From: Roseiarcus sp963741405
Lineage (GTDB): Bacteria > Pseudomonadota > Alphaproteobacteria > Rhizobiales > Beijerinckiaceae
Direction: 5' to 3'
DNA: 64,000 nt
Assembly (NCBI GenBank): GCA_963741405.1
Contig: CAVUHX010000042.1
Location: forward strand, 248,001 to 312,000
The notes under the pieces are model-generated. The model saw only the letters and a list, made by a program, of their open reading frames with translations, did not search any database and was not told the origin of the DNA. Positions 1 through 8,270 of this stretch are shown here, piece after piece. The translations under genes and the position numbers were made by a program. Position 1 is the stretch's first letter, and each line of letters opens with the position of its first letter.

Positions 1-820
1 GCGCACGGTGTATCTCGGCGACGATCGCAGTGGCGGGCAGCGCCGTCAGCGTCGCCCGCGCCAGAGCCTGAACGCCATCGAGATCTTTGAGCATGTTGTC
101 GAGCCTGCCGGTCGGCGCAAAGTCGCGGCGGGCCATCTTGGCGCCGAACTCCTGCAGGATGCGCGAGTTGGCGCGTCCTCCGGCGAGCGCAGCAGGGATC
201 TGCTCGGCGTTGACGCCGGCGCGCTCTGCGAGCGCGACCGCTTCGGCGACCGCCTGAAACTGGATCGCGCACAGCACCTGGTTAACGAGCTTCGTCGCCT
301 GGCCTGCGCCGATCGGCCCCATGTGCGTGTAGTTCGCCGTCAGCCGGCTCATCACCGCTCGGGCCCGCTCGAAATCGGCTTCCTCGCCGCCGGCCATCAC
401 GGTCAGCCGGCCCGATAAGGCTCCTGGCGCGCCGCCGGAAAGCGGGCAATCGATCCATCGGCCGCCCGCGGCCTCATGGAAGCGGTTGGCAAGCACGCGC
501 GTTGATTCCGGATCGATCGACGACATGTCGATCAGCAGGGTGTCGGCATTCGCGACGCTCGCCACGCCCTCGGGCCCGAATACCGCCAATTCGACGATCT
601 TCGCCGAATTGAGGCTGGTGATGACGAAGGGCGCGCCGCGCGCCGCATCGGCGGCCGAAACTGCCGCACGCGCCCCTTTCTCCGTTAGCGCACGCGTCTT
701 GGAGTTGTCGCGGTCGAACACGATCACGGTCGCGCCCGTGTCGAGCAATCGCGTCGCGATCGCGCCGCCCATGACGCCGGTGCCAACGATAGCGACGGAA
801 ACCGGGAGCGTTTCGACCAT
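1..820 (-). CDS. NAD(P)-dependent oxidoreductase, 3-hydroxyisobutyrate dehydrogenase family (C-terminus cut by window edge)
   Basis: The start at 820 gives MVETLPVSVAIVGTGVMGG, a Rossmann GxGxxG at residues 12-17. The family marks follow: an SGGAPGA segment and the catalytic lysine in GAGQATKLVNQ. These place it with beta-hydroxyacid dehydrogenases (3-hydroxyisobutyrate dehydrogenase, tartronate semialdehyde reductase GarR, 6-phosphogluconate dehydrogenase-like enzymes), which oxidise a beta-hydroxy acid with NAD(P). The ATG lies one base after the gluconokinase stop, so it is probably the last visible gene of an idnO-gntK-oxidoreductase operon read leftward from the 2.15 kb promoter. The context suggests a sugar-acid substrate, but sequence does not choose between family members. 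About 270 residues are visible; the last few lie outside the window. Confidence 0.85.
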   Translation of the reverse strand, partial: MVETLPVSVAIVGTGVMGGAIATRLLDTGATVIVFDRDNSKTRALTEKGARAAVSAADAARGAPFVITSLNSAKIVELAVFGPEGVASVANADTLLIDMSSIDPESTRVLANRFHEAAGGRWIDCPLSGGAPGALSGRLTVMAGGEEADFERARAVMSRLTANYTHMGPIGAGQATKLVNQVLCAIQFQAVAEAVALAERAGVNAEQIPAALAGGRANSRILQEFGAKMARRDFAPTGRLDNMLKDLDGVQALARATLTALPATAIVAEIHRA

Positions 821-821
821 G

Positions 822-1392
822 TCAGCGTTCCTCTCGGTGAGCCGGTCCGACGAGCAGCGCGACGAGCAGCGGAATCATTGCGTCTATTTTCGCGTCAGCC
901 GAGACTTCGATCACCCCGGGTTCGTCCCTTGGCGGCTCGAGCGCGGCGAACTGGCTATCGACAAGCGACGCAGACATGTAGTGGTTCTTACGTCCGCCGA
1001 CGCGCTTGCGCATCACCTCGGGATCGGCCGCAAGATAGATGAATGTCAGCGCAGGCCCCGCCGCCGACCGGAGACGTTCGCGGTAGGCCATCTTGAGGGC
1101 CGAGCAGGCGACGACGGTGTGCCGCCCCACGTCGAGTTCCTTCGGCGAGCGCGCCGCCGATCCGGTCGAGCCAGGGCCAGCGGTCCTCGTCGGTCAGCGC
1201 CTGGCCTGAGCGCATTTTCGCCCGCGCCGCGTCGGTGTGCAGGTCGTCGCCATCCATGAAGACGCCGCCGAGTGCCTCGGCCAGACATCTTCCGACCGTC
1301 GTCTTGCCTGCGCCCGAGACGCCCATCACGACCACCGCGGTCCCGTCAGAGGCACGCGGTGATTCCGCCATCGACATAGAGGATGTGGCCAT
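822..1392 (-). pseudogene. gntK: Gluconokinase (GntK/IdnK type), split by a one-base frameshift
   Basis: Gluconokinase phosphorylates D-gluconate to 6-phosphogluconate with ATP. The first frame carries the P-loop GVSGAGKTTVG, then MDGDDLHTDAARAKM and LTDEDRWPWLDRIG. The second frame carries GRHTVVACSALKMAYRERLR, YLAADPEVM, GRKNHYM and SLVDSQFAALEPP, all standard for the family. The frames join at about 1135-1150; removing one G from the GGAA there (minus strand) restores a continuous protein of about 185 residues. The start is uncertain: methionines lie at 1392, 1377 and 1371, all overlapping the end of the upstream idnO-like gene. Either a recent frameshift or a sequencing indel explains the break. 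It is placed to convert the gluconate made by the IdnO-like enzyme. Confidence 0.8.
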
Positions 1393-2122
1393 TGACGAAA
1401 CTCGAGGCTTCGGACGCGAGGAAGATGGCGGCGCCGATCAGCTCGTCGACATCGCCCCACCGACCCATCGGCGTGCGCCCGGCGAGCCAGGCGGAAAACT
1501 TCTCGTCCTCGACTAAGGCCTTGTTGAGCTCTGTCTTGAAATAGCCTGGGGCGATGCCGTTCACCCTGAGGCCATGCTTGCCCCAGTCGGTCGCCATGCC
1601 CTTGGTGAGCATCTTCACGCCGCCCTTGGAAGCGGTGTAGGGCGTGATGTTTGTACGCGCGAGCTCCGCCTGGACCGAAGCGATGTTGATGATCCGGCCC
1701 GACTTTCGAGCAATCATGCCGCGCGCGACCGCCTTGGAGACGTAGAACACGCTGTCGAGGTTGGCGTGCATCAGTTCGCGCCAGGTGTCCTCGGGGTAGT
1801 CCACGAGCGGCCCGCGGCGCTGGATGCCCGCGTTGTTGACGAGGACGTCGATCGGCCCGACGTCGGCCTCGATCCGCCGAACCGCATCGGCGACCTGAGC
1901 CTGCTCTGTCACGTCAAAGACCGCCGGCGCCGCATCGGCGCCCTCGGCGCGCAATGCGTCAACTGCGGCGGATACTGTGCTTTGCGTGCGGCCGTTGACG
2001 ACAACGCGAGCCCCGGCGCTGGCGAGGCCGCGGGCGAGCGCGATGCCGATGCCGGCGGAGGAGCCGGTCACCAGGACGACGGCACCGGAGAGGCCGAACA
2101 GACGATCGATCAGGCCGTTCAT
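1346..2122 (-). CDS. idnO: Gluconate 5-dehydrogenase (SDR family), IdnO-like
   Basis: This short-chain dehydrogenase of 258 residues should interconvert 5-keto-D-gluconate and D-gluconate with NAD(P)H. It has TGSSAGIG near residue 19, the structural NNAG (NNAGIQRRGP, typical of IdnO/Ga5DH), a catalytic Ser in INIASVQ, and YTASK with the active Tyr and Lys. It ends with the SDR C-terminal VDGG. The start at 2122 is preceded by GAGGAAG at proper spacing. In-frame methionines further upstream fall inside the operator palindromes and are not credible. It opens the leftward operon, followed by gntK and an oxidoreductase. Transcription should be controlled through the operator at 2152-2167, which overlaps the predicted -10 box. 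Confidence 0.9.
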   Translation of the reverse strand: MNGLIDRLFGLSGAVVLVTGSSAGIGIALARGLASAGARVVVNGRTQSTVSAAVDALRAEGADAAPAVFDVTEQAQVADAVRRIEADVGPIDVLVNNAGIQRRGPLVDYPEDTWRELMHANLDSVFYVSKAVARGMIARKSGRIINIASVQAELARTNITPYTASKGGVKMLTKGMATDWGKHGLRVNGIAPGYFKTELNKALVEDEKFSAWLAGRTPMGRWGDVDELIGAAIFLASEASSFVNGHILYVDGGITACL

Positions 2123-2151
2123 GGGACTCTTCCTCGTTGCGTTTTCTCGCA

Positions 2152-2167
2152 ATGTTATCGATAACAT
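2152..2167. promoter_or_regulatory. GntR/IdnR-type operator O1 (perfect palindrome)
   Basis: ATGTTATCGATAACAT is a perfect 16-bp palindrome matching the ATGTTA-N4-TAACAT pattern known for enterobacterial GntR/IdnR of the LacI family. On the minus strand it contains the -10 candidate TAACAT, 16 bp from a perfect -35 TTGACA (2174-2179). A bound repressor would therefore block polymerase at the idnO promoter. Confidence 0.85.
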
Positions 2168-2179
2168 TTTTTGTGTCAA
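2152..2179 (-). promoter_or_regulatory. Predicted sigma-70 promoter of the idnO operon
   Basis: Reading the minus strand, TTGACA (2179-2174) and TAACAT (2157-2152) are separated by 16 bp. The -10 box lies inside operator O1. The transcript would start about 20 bp before the idnO ribosome-binding site. Confidence 0.6.
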
Positions 2180-2201
2180 GAGACATTTTTGCGGCGGGCC
2201 C

Positions 2202-2230
2202 TTGCATTGAGCCAATGTTATCGATAACAT
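2202..2230 (+). promoter_or_regulatory. Predicted promoter of the hydroxyacid dehydrogenase-idnD operon
   Basis: TTGCAT (2202-2207), a 17-bp spacer and TAACAT (2225-2230) form a plausible sigma-70 promoter whose -10 lies inside operator O2. It mirrors the leftward promoter. Confidence 0.5.
2215..2230. promoter_or_regulatory. GntR/IdnR-type operator O2 (identical palindrome)
   Basis: This is a second exact copy of ATGTTATCGATAACAT. Its centre is 63 bp from that of O1, close to six turns of B-DNA, so two repressor dimers would sit on the same face and could form a small loop over both divergent promoters. Confidence 0.85.
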
Positions 2231-2279
2231 AATGCCTTCGGTCGATTGTCCGGTCGAGGCGGAGAGGAAAGGGAGAGGC

Positions 2280-3221
2280 ATGTCCAAGCCCACGGTGCTG
2301 ATGATCGGCCCCTATCCGGAATGGGACATGCCGTCCCTGGAGCAAGCCTACGACCTCAGGAAATTGTGGCTTGCAGCCGACAAAGAGTCGTTTCTCGCCG
2401 AGGCTGTGCCCGTAGCGCGCGCCATCGCGACCCGCGGGGAACTCGGCGCGTCCGGCGCGCTGATCGATCGTTGCCCGAAGCTCGAGATCGTGTCCTGCTA
2501 CGGCGTCGGCGTCGACGCAATCGATCTCGAACGGGCGCGGGCGCGGGGCGTGCGCGTCACCAATACGCCCGACGTTCTCACCGATGACGTGGCCGATTTC
2601 GCCTTCGCGCTCATCCTGGCGCATATGCGCAGGGTGATTGAGGGCGATGCGCATGTCCGGTCAGGCGGGTGGCGTGCCGGCGCCTTGCCGCTGGGCGCGA
2701 GCCTGCGGGGCAAGACGCTTGGCATCTTCGGCTTCGGACGCATCGGCCGGGCGATCGCGCGGCGCGCCGAAGGGTTCGGCGTGACGATCGCCTATTCCGA
2801 CGTCGCGCCGGCGGCCGACGTGTCCCACGCCCATTACCGGTCCCCGGTCGAGCTGGCCGCGGCGAGCGACATCCTTGTTGCGTCCGTGTCCGGCGGCGAG
2901 GCGACCCGCAGCCTGGTCAACGCCGCCATCTTCGAGGCGCTCGGTCCGAACGGTCTCTTCGTCAACGTCGCGCGCGGTTCGGTGGTCGACGAGGCGGCCC
3001 TGATCGACGCGCTCGAGAGGAAGCGGATCGGGGGCGCGGCGCTCGACGTTTTCCTCAACGAGCCGAACATCGACAGCCGGCTGCTGGCGTTCGAGCAGGT
3101 CATTGTCCAGCCGCACCAGTCGAGCGGCACGGTCAAGACACGCAAGGCGATGGGAAAGCTGGTTCGGGACAATCTTGAGGCGCATTTCGCCGGGCGCCCT
3201 TTGCTGACGCCAGTCATTTGA
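2280..3221 (+). CDS. D-isomer-specific 2-hydroxyacid dehydrogenase (2-ketogluconate/glyoxylate/hydroxypyruvate reductase type)
   Basis: This 313-residue NAD(P)-dependent enzyme should reduce a 2-keto acid to the D-2-hydroxy acid. Visible marks are the coenzyme loop GFGRIGRAIARR, the catalytic Arg in VNVARGSVVDE, a Glu in the LNEPN segment and the catalytic His in QPHQSSG. The start at 2280 follows a strong purine-rich site (GGAGAGGAAAGGGAGAGG); an in-frame ATG at 2232 lies in the operator region. The idnD gene follows after 14 bp, so both are one operon under operator O2. Its neighbours suggest a keto-gluconate-type substrate, but sequence alone cannot separate this from glyoxylate/hydroxypyruvate. 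A diverged relative with an added C-terminal domain lies at 46616-47896. Confidence 0.88.
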   Translation: MSKPTVLMIGPYPEWDMPSLEQAYDLRKLWLAADKESFLAEAVPVARAIATRGELGASGALIDRCPKLEIVSCYGVGVDAIDLERARARGVRVTNTPDVLTDDVADFAFALILAHMRRVIEGDAHVRSGGWRAGALPLGASLRGKTLGIFGFGRIGRAIARRAEGFGVTIAYSDVAPAADVSHAHYRSPVELAAASDILVASVSGGEATRSLVNAAIFEALGPNGLFVNVARGSVVDEAALIDALERKRIGGAALDVFLNEPNIDSRLLAFEQVIVQPHQSSGTVKTRKAMGKLVRDNLEAHFAGRPLLTPVI

Positions 3222-3235
3222 AAAAGGAGCCGCCC

Positions 3236-4267
3236 ATGCGCGCAATCTTCGCCCACGCCGCCAAGGACCTCCAAGTCGAGGAGGCCGCGAATCCGGCGCT
3301 CGGCCCCGAGGACATTCGCGTCCGCATCGCCTTCGGCGGCATTTGTGGATCCGACCTGCACTATTACAACCACGGCGGTTTCGGCGCCGTGCGGCTGCGC
3401 GAGCCGATGATACTCGGTCACGAGATCGCCGGCGTCGTCGAGGCGGTCGGCGCCGAGGCGCGGTGGGTGAAGGTCGGCGACCGCGTCGCCGTCAGCCCGA
3501 GCGTGCCTTGCAACCAATGCCGCTATTGCCTCGAGGGGCTGCAGAACCAGTGCCTCGACATGCGGTTCTATGGCAGCGCCATGCGGTTTCCGCACGTCCA
3601 GGGCGCATTCCGCGAGAGCCTGGTCTGCCTCGAATCCCAGGCCCATCCGGTCGCGGATGGCCTGACGCTCCAGGAGGCGGCGATGGCGGAGCCGCTCGCG
3701 GTCGCGCTGCACGCAACGCGGCGCTCAGGCTCGCTGATGGGCCGCCGCATCCTGGTCAGCGGCAGCGGGCCAATCGGCGCGCTGGTCGTCAGCGCAGCGC
3801 GGCGGGCGGGCGCGGCCGAGATCGTCGTTACCGACATCGCTGACGGCGCGCTCGGTTTCGCGACGCGCGTCGGCGCGGACCGGATAATCAACGTCGCTAA
3901 GGCGCCCGACGCGCTCGCCGCCTACGCAACGGACAAGGGCTATTTCGACGCGCTGTTCGAAGCCTCGGGCGCGGAAGTCGCCCTGCGCAATGGCATCGAG
4001 ATCGTCAGGCCGCGCGGCGTCATCGTCCAGCTCGGCCTCGGGGGCGAAATGGCGATCCCGATCAATTTGATCACCGCCAAGGAACTCGAGCTGCGCGGCA
4101 CATTCCGCTTCCACGAGGAGTTCGCGCTCGCGCTCGAGTCCATGGGCAAGGGCCTGATCGACGTCAAGCCCCTCATCACCGCGACCGCCCCGCTAGAAAA
4201 GGCGCGCGACGCGTTCGAATTGGCCAGCGACCGGTCACAGTCGATGAAGGTCCAGATTGCCTTCTAA
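3236..4267 (+). CDS. idnD: L-idonate 5-dehydrogenase (zinc-dependent, MDR family)
   Basis: This 343-residue medium-chain dehydrogenase is predicted to oxidise L-idonate to 5-ketogluconate. The catalytic-zinc region reads GGICGSDLHYYNHGG, with GHEIAG holding the second zinc ligand; the HYYNHGG segment is typical of IdnD. The structural-zinc cysteines are in PCNQCRYCLEGLQNQC. The Rossmann segment is GSGPIGALVV. AAAAAGGAG sits just before the ATG at 3236, so that start is preferred to an in-frame ATG at 3218. With idnO and gntK it makes the complete path L-idonate to 5-ketogluconate to gluconate to 6-phosphogluconate. It ends 7 bp before the convergent LacI-type regulator. No idonate/gluconate permease is visible. 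Confidence 0.88.
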   Translation: MRAIFAHAAKDLQVEEAANPALGPEDIRVRIAFGGICGSDLHYYNHGGFGAVRLREPMILGHEIAGVVEAVGAEARWVKVGDRVAVSPSVPCNQCRYCLEGLQNQCLDMRFYGSAMRFPHVQGAFRESLVCLESQAHPVADGLTLQEAAMAEPLAVALHATRRSGSLMGRRILVSGSGPIGALVVSAARRAGAAEIVVTDIADGALGFATRVGADRIINVAKAPDALAAYATDKGYFDALFEASGAEVALRNGIEIVRPRGVIVQLGLGGEMAIPINLITAKELELRGTFRFHEEFALALESMGKGLIDVKPLITATAPLEKARDAFELASDRSQSMKVQIAF

Positions 4268-4274
4268 ATCCCGC

Positions 4275-5357
4275 TCAAGCCGTCTCGCGGGCGACGACGC
4301 GGAATTCGATCCGTGTCGTCTCCGGCTTGCGGAACGCGTTGCGATTGCGCGCTTCGAGCGCGCCGAGCGCCGCCTCCGCGGCCTTGCGGCCTAGGTCGAC
4401 GCAGTCGACGGCGATCGTCGTCAGCCGCGGATGACAGCAGCGCGCCACCTCGAAGTCGCCAAACCCGGCGATGGCGATCCGGCCTGGGACTTCGATCCCG
4501 CGCCGCTGACATTCGGCGAGGACGCCGAAGGCCGAAAGATCGGAGACGCAGACGACGGCGTCGACGTCGGGCCAGCGGGTCAGCATGGCCTCCAGCGCGG
4601 CGGCGCCTTGCGCCATCGACACCGGTGTCTTGCCCGCCAGAATGATGCGGTCGATCGGAAGGCCGAGCGCACGCGCCGCTCTCTTGAAACCCGTACGCCT
4701 TTGCGTGCCACGCGTGTCGAAACTCGTCCTGCCGCCGACGAAACCGATCCGCCGGCGCCCGCGCTGGTAAAGGTATTGGACCATCGCCGCGCCGGCCTCG
4801 TCGTTGGAGAAGCCGACGACGTCGCCGAGCGGCTCTTTCGGCAGGTCCCAGGTTTCGACAATCGGAACGTCGGCGTTGGCGATGAGTTTGCGCGCGCCAT
4901 CCGAGTGGGCGCCCCCCGTCAGGACGATGGCCTCCGGCCGCCGTTGCAGCAAGGCCCGGATCAGGTCCTCTTCCCGGGACAAGGAATACTCGGTGTCGCC
5001 GAGCAGCATCTGTAGACCTGCGGCGTCGAACACCTCCGACATCCCGTGGACAGTCTCGGCAAAATTCGAGTTGTTGAGCGAGGGAACAAGGGCGGCGACG
5101 AAGCCCGAGCGGCGCGTCGCAAACGTTCTCGCGGTCGCGTCGGGCACGTAGCCGACCCGCCTGACGATGTCGAGCACGCGGTCCCGGGTCTCCTGGGAAA
5201 CCGACGCGTCGCTCTTCAGGGCCCGCGAAACCGTCATCGCGGAGACGCCCGCCATGCGGGCCACAGTCTGCATCGTGACGACGCCCGTCAGCGCATCCGA
5301 GTCAGTTGCGCCCGTCACAGATCGGCCCGTCTTCCGCCGTTCCACTCCGCCTCGCAT
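4275..5357 (-). CDS. LacI-family transcriptional regulator of the idonate/gluconate cluster (GntR/IdnR-like)
   Basis: The protein has 360 residues. A LacI-type helix-turn-helix begins near residue 30 (MQTVARMAGVSAMTVSRALK, then a hinge region with VGYVPDATAR) and is followed by a periplasmic-binding-protein-like effector domain to the C-terminus. About 25 residues precede the HTH, so a later start is possible, but the operator at 5378-5393 ends 21 bp from the ATG at 5357, which suits autoregulation. It converges on idnD. The family normally represses until a sugar acid (gluconate, 5-ketogluconate or idonate) binds; IdnR can also activate. The three palindromes in this cluster match GntR/IdnR sites, which supports the assignment. 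Confidence 0.88.
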   Translation of the reverse strand: MRGGVERRKTGRSVTGATDSDALTGVVTMQTVARMAGVSAMTVSRALKSDASVSQETRDRVLDIVRRVGYVPDATARTFATRRSGFVAALVPSLNNSNFAETVHGMSEVFDAAGLQMLLGDTEYSLSREEDLIRALLQRRPEAIVLTGGAHSDGARKLIANADVPIVETWDLPKEPLGDVVGFSNDEAGAAMVQYLYQRGRRRIGFVGGRTSFDTRGTQRRTGFKRAARALGLPIDRIILAGKTPVSMAQGAAALEAMLTRWPDVDAVVCVSDLSAFGVLAECQRRGIEVPGRIAIAGFGDFEVARCCHPRLTTIAVDCVDLGRKAAEAALGALEARNRNAFRKPETTRIEFRVVARETA

Positions 5358-5377
5358 TGGGCCCCTTCTGGATTGTC

Positions 5378-5393
5378 ATGTGATCGATAACAT
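5378..5393. promoter_or_regulatory. Third GntR/IdnR-type operator, before the regulator gene
   Basis: ATGTGATCGATAACAT differs from O1 and O2 by a single base and lies just upstream of the LacI-family gene start (5357). It is probably an autoregulatory site. Confidence 0.75.
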
Positions 5394-5625
5394 GGATGCC
5401 GCGGTTTGGAAACTTTCACCGGCAACGTGAATCCTGAAACTGCCACAGCCGCGACGGATCAGTGACAAGGACGGCAGCGATCAGCGAAGCTGCGAAAGGG
5501 ATCGACTGCACCGGGAGCCCATTCGCAAAGACCGTGAACGTCTCAAACGGTGAAGATCCTATGAGGGCAAACGGCGGCCAAGGCCGGTATCCTCGGTCTG
5601 TCGAACGACCTCAAGGAGCAAGCAG
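5394..5625. other. Gene-free stretch before the IS110 transposase; left end of the IS expected here
   Basis: No credible gene is seen. IS110-group elements carry a noncoding left end, which in characterised members encodes the bridge RNA that specifies target and donor, immediately upstream of the recombinase gene. The element boundary cannot be fixed because this family lacks terminal inverted repeats. Confidence 0.4.
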
Positions 5626-6784
5626 ATGTCTCAATTCTCGGGATCCCCTCAGGCTTCTGTCGATTACAACTCCACGATTATTTGGCGCGCTGGAACTCAG
5701 TGAGAAGAAGTGGGTTCTGGCGGTGCAACTGCCTGGCGTTAGCCGGCATTCGAAGCACGTGCTGGACGCTTGCGGCGACGGGTTGGTTGGTTTGCTCGAG
5801 CGTCTAAAGGCCAGGTGCGCAGCGTCGGGTCGGAAGATTGCTCGGGTGATACTGACCCATGAAGCTGGGCGCGACGGATTTTGGCTGGCGCGTTTCCTCG
5901 CCCGACGGAGCATCGAGGTCCACGTCATCCAGCCTTCGAGCCTCCCCGTGGATCGGCGGGCGCGGCGGGCAAAGACCGACGTCATCGACGTCGAGATGTT
6001 GCTGCGCACTTTGATGGCTTGGCTAAGGGGCGAGCCCCGGGTTTGTTCGATGGTTCCGATCCCGAGCGAGGCCGATGAGGAAGCGCGGCGCGCGTATCGG
6101 GAACGGGAGGATTTGACCGGGGAGCGGCGATCGATCGTCAACAAGATCGACGGCATTTTGGCGACGCTGGGCATAAAGGGATACAAGGCTTTGCGGCGCG
6201 ATCGTCGCGAACAATTGAATTGCGCGCGCCAGCCGGACGGCGATCCCATTCCTCCAAAGGCGAAAGCGCGTATCGAACGTCTGCTCGATCAACTCGATCT
6301 CGTTCTGAAGCTGATCGAACAAGTGGAGTCGGCGCGTGACGCCGTTCTCAAGAAGGATGCGCCAGCGGATGAAGCGGAAAGGATGATCCGTTCGCTGACG
6401 GACTTGCGGTCTATCGGTCCGGACTTCGCTACACTTCTCGTCCGTGAGGCATTCGTGCGGCAGTTTCGCAATCGACGCGCGCTCGGCGGATATGTCGGGC
6501 TTGGGGGAACGCCATTCTCCAGCGGCGGGAGCGAACGTGAACAAGGGATCGGAAAGGACGGCAACGCACGGGTGCGCGCGGCGATGGTCGAACTCGCGTG
6601 GATGTGGTTGCGCTGGCAACCGGACAGCGCCTTGTCCGTGTGGTTCCGCGCGCGTGGCGGCGCAGGGGGAGGGCGGATCAGGAAAATCATGATCGTCGCG
6701 CTCGCTCGCAAGCTGCTCATCGCCTTATGGCGCTATGTGAAGGACGGCGTCATTCCTAACGGAGCAAAGATGAAAGCGGCGTAA
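5626..6784 (+). pseudogene. IS110-family transposase/recombinase, probable frameshift near the N-terminus
   Basis: IS110 recombinases use a RuvC-like DEDD domain plus a C-terminal serine. The acidic region ARRAKTDVIDVEMLL is visible. The Transposase_20 half shows LRSIGPDFATLL, YVGLGGTPFSSGGSEREQGI (with the candidate Ser), GKDGNARVRAAMVELAW and the ending DGVIPNGAKMKAA. The main reading frame is open from before 5462, but its N-terminus there is not family-like. The ATG at 5626 has AAGGAG seven bases upstream and encodes MSQFSGSPQASVDYNSTII in another frame. Deleting one T at 5681-5683 joins it to GALELSEKKWVLAVQLPG. The original protein was therefore about 385 residues and this copy is probably inactive, unless the T is a sequencing error. 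Confidence 0.75.
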
Positions 6785-7386
6785 GACAAGCTTTCAGCTC
6801 TCTCTCGCCAAGTGAGGTCGATGGTTGGCGGTCGCCGCAGAAACCCGAGGGCCCGTCAGGGCGCCGATGTGAAGATTGGACCCGCCGCAAAGAGCTTCTC
6901 TTCCCGGATGCTGGGATCGTGGTTAGGGATCGCAAGATCCCACCGGATACGAGGTTGGCAGGGAGTACGCCCCTGTCTGTTAAACCGGAGCTCGCCGAGA
7001 CCACAATTGGCGCTTGACTTGCGGGCCCTCATACGAGGGTTTCGGGCGCCGGCCCTTTGCGACGGTGGGACTGCGCCCGGGGCCGGCGCTCGAAGCCCCC
7101 CAAGGAGGAAACCGCGGGGAGGTATGGGGACCGTTTGGCGAGCGCGCCTATGGGGATTTGAGGATCGCGAAAGGCTGGCGAGCGAGGCGTCGGCAATCGG
7201 CGACGCGCGGTGTTTTCAGCGGAAGCGCCGATGGTTGGGGGTTTCGATGGCGACGCTGGGCCGGAGCGGGGCGTTGGCCTCGGTCGCAGGAGGACTTGCG
7301 ACCTCGCGCGGGCGTCGGGCTCGTGTTCCGGCGCGCGGCTGGAGGCGGAGGCGATCGAGGGTGCACGGCGGGATGCGGGGCGACGG
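6785..7386. other. IS110 right flank and unassigned sequence
   Basis: No credible gene is seen; the long open frame at 6812-7573 has no recognisable domain and no clear ribosome site. A short inverted repeat (TGGGATC...GATCCCA) lies at about 6910-6943, perhaps within the IS110 right end. The right half may hold the 3' terminal region of the IS91 remnant. Confidence 0.4.
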
Positions 7387-7896
7387 TCATGAGGTGTCGA
7401 TCCTGACCCGGCTCGGCGACGGCGTCCGCCAAGGGCGCGGCCCTTCGAACGTCTCGACGATGATCATCCGGCCGCCGCAGCAGGGGCAGCGCCGCGCAGG
7501 CGAGACGTCTGCGGTCTGGCTGTCGGCCTCGCGCGCAGGCTGCGGCGCATTCTTTGCCGCGGCGAGCAGTTGACGGGCGCGCTCGATGTTGCGAGTTCGG
7601 ACCATGCCGGCGAACAAGCCATAATGGCGGATACGGTGGAAGCCGCTCGGCAGCACATGCAGGAGAAAGCGGCGGATGAACTCGGCGGCGTCGAGCGTCA
7701 TGGTCTTGAGCCGGTCGCGGCCTTCGACCCGATAGTCCTTCCACTTGAAGGTGACGCCCTTGTCGTCGACCCCGATGAGCCGGGAGTTCGAGATCGCGAC
7801 GCGGTGGGTATAGCGGGCGAGGTAGGCGAGAACGGCTTTCGGCCCGGCGAACGGCCTCTTGGCGTAGACGACCCTTGCGGCAAAGCAACTTGCCAC
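7387..7896 (-). pseudogene. IS91-family (Y2 rolling-circle) transposase, C-terminal remnant
   Basis: About 165 residues match the C-terminal third of IS91-type transposases: VVYAKRPFAGPKAVLAYLAR, YTHRVAISNSRL, VTFKWKDYR, EFIRRFLLHVLPSGFHRIRH and YGLFAG, with a terminal CPCCGGRM zinc-ribbon-like segment. The N-terminal zinc-binding part and the catalytic tyrosine region are absent; upstream sequence up to the tRNA shows no continuation. It is a decayed insertion between the IS110 copy and tRNA-Ala. Recognisable homology starts near 7875. Confidence 0.75.
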
Positions 7897-8057
7897 GGAA
7901 AAGAATTTCTAACGGCGGAGACTGAACCGCGTGGTGCGCGTCGGAGACCAGATTTCTCGGTCTCCTGCCCACTTTTTCTTCCGTCGCCACGCGCATGTCC
8001 CGGACATGTGGGCGCTATTCAGTGAGACGGGAAATCATGTAATATAAATGACTTGGG

Positions 8058-8133
<76 letters not shown>

Positions 8134-8270
8134 ACTTTCACATATTGCGCGAGAAGCTCCGATTGTGGGCCAAGCCCTGATCTAATGCGTGGGCGGCGGT
8201 ATAACCGCAAAGCTTCGTCCGCCACAAGTCCCATTCGACAAAAAAGCGGCGCTTGTCCGCGCGACTGCGC

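Noticed and set aside
6812..7573. 253-codon plus-strand frame after the IS110 copy
   Set aside because: No recognisable domain, basic low-complexity composition, and it runs opposite the IS91 remnant.
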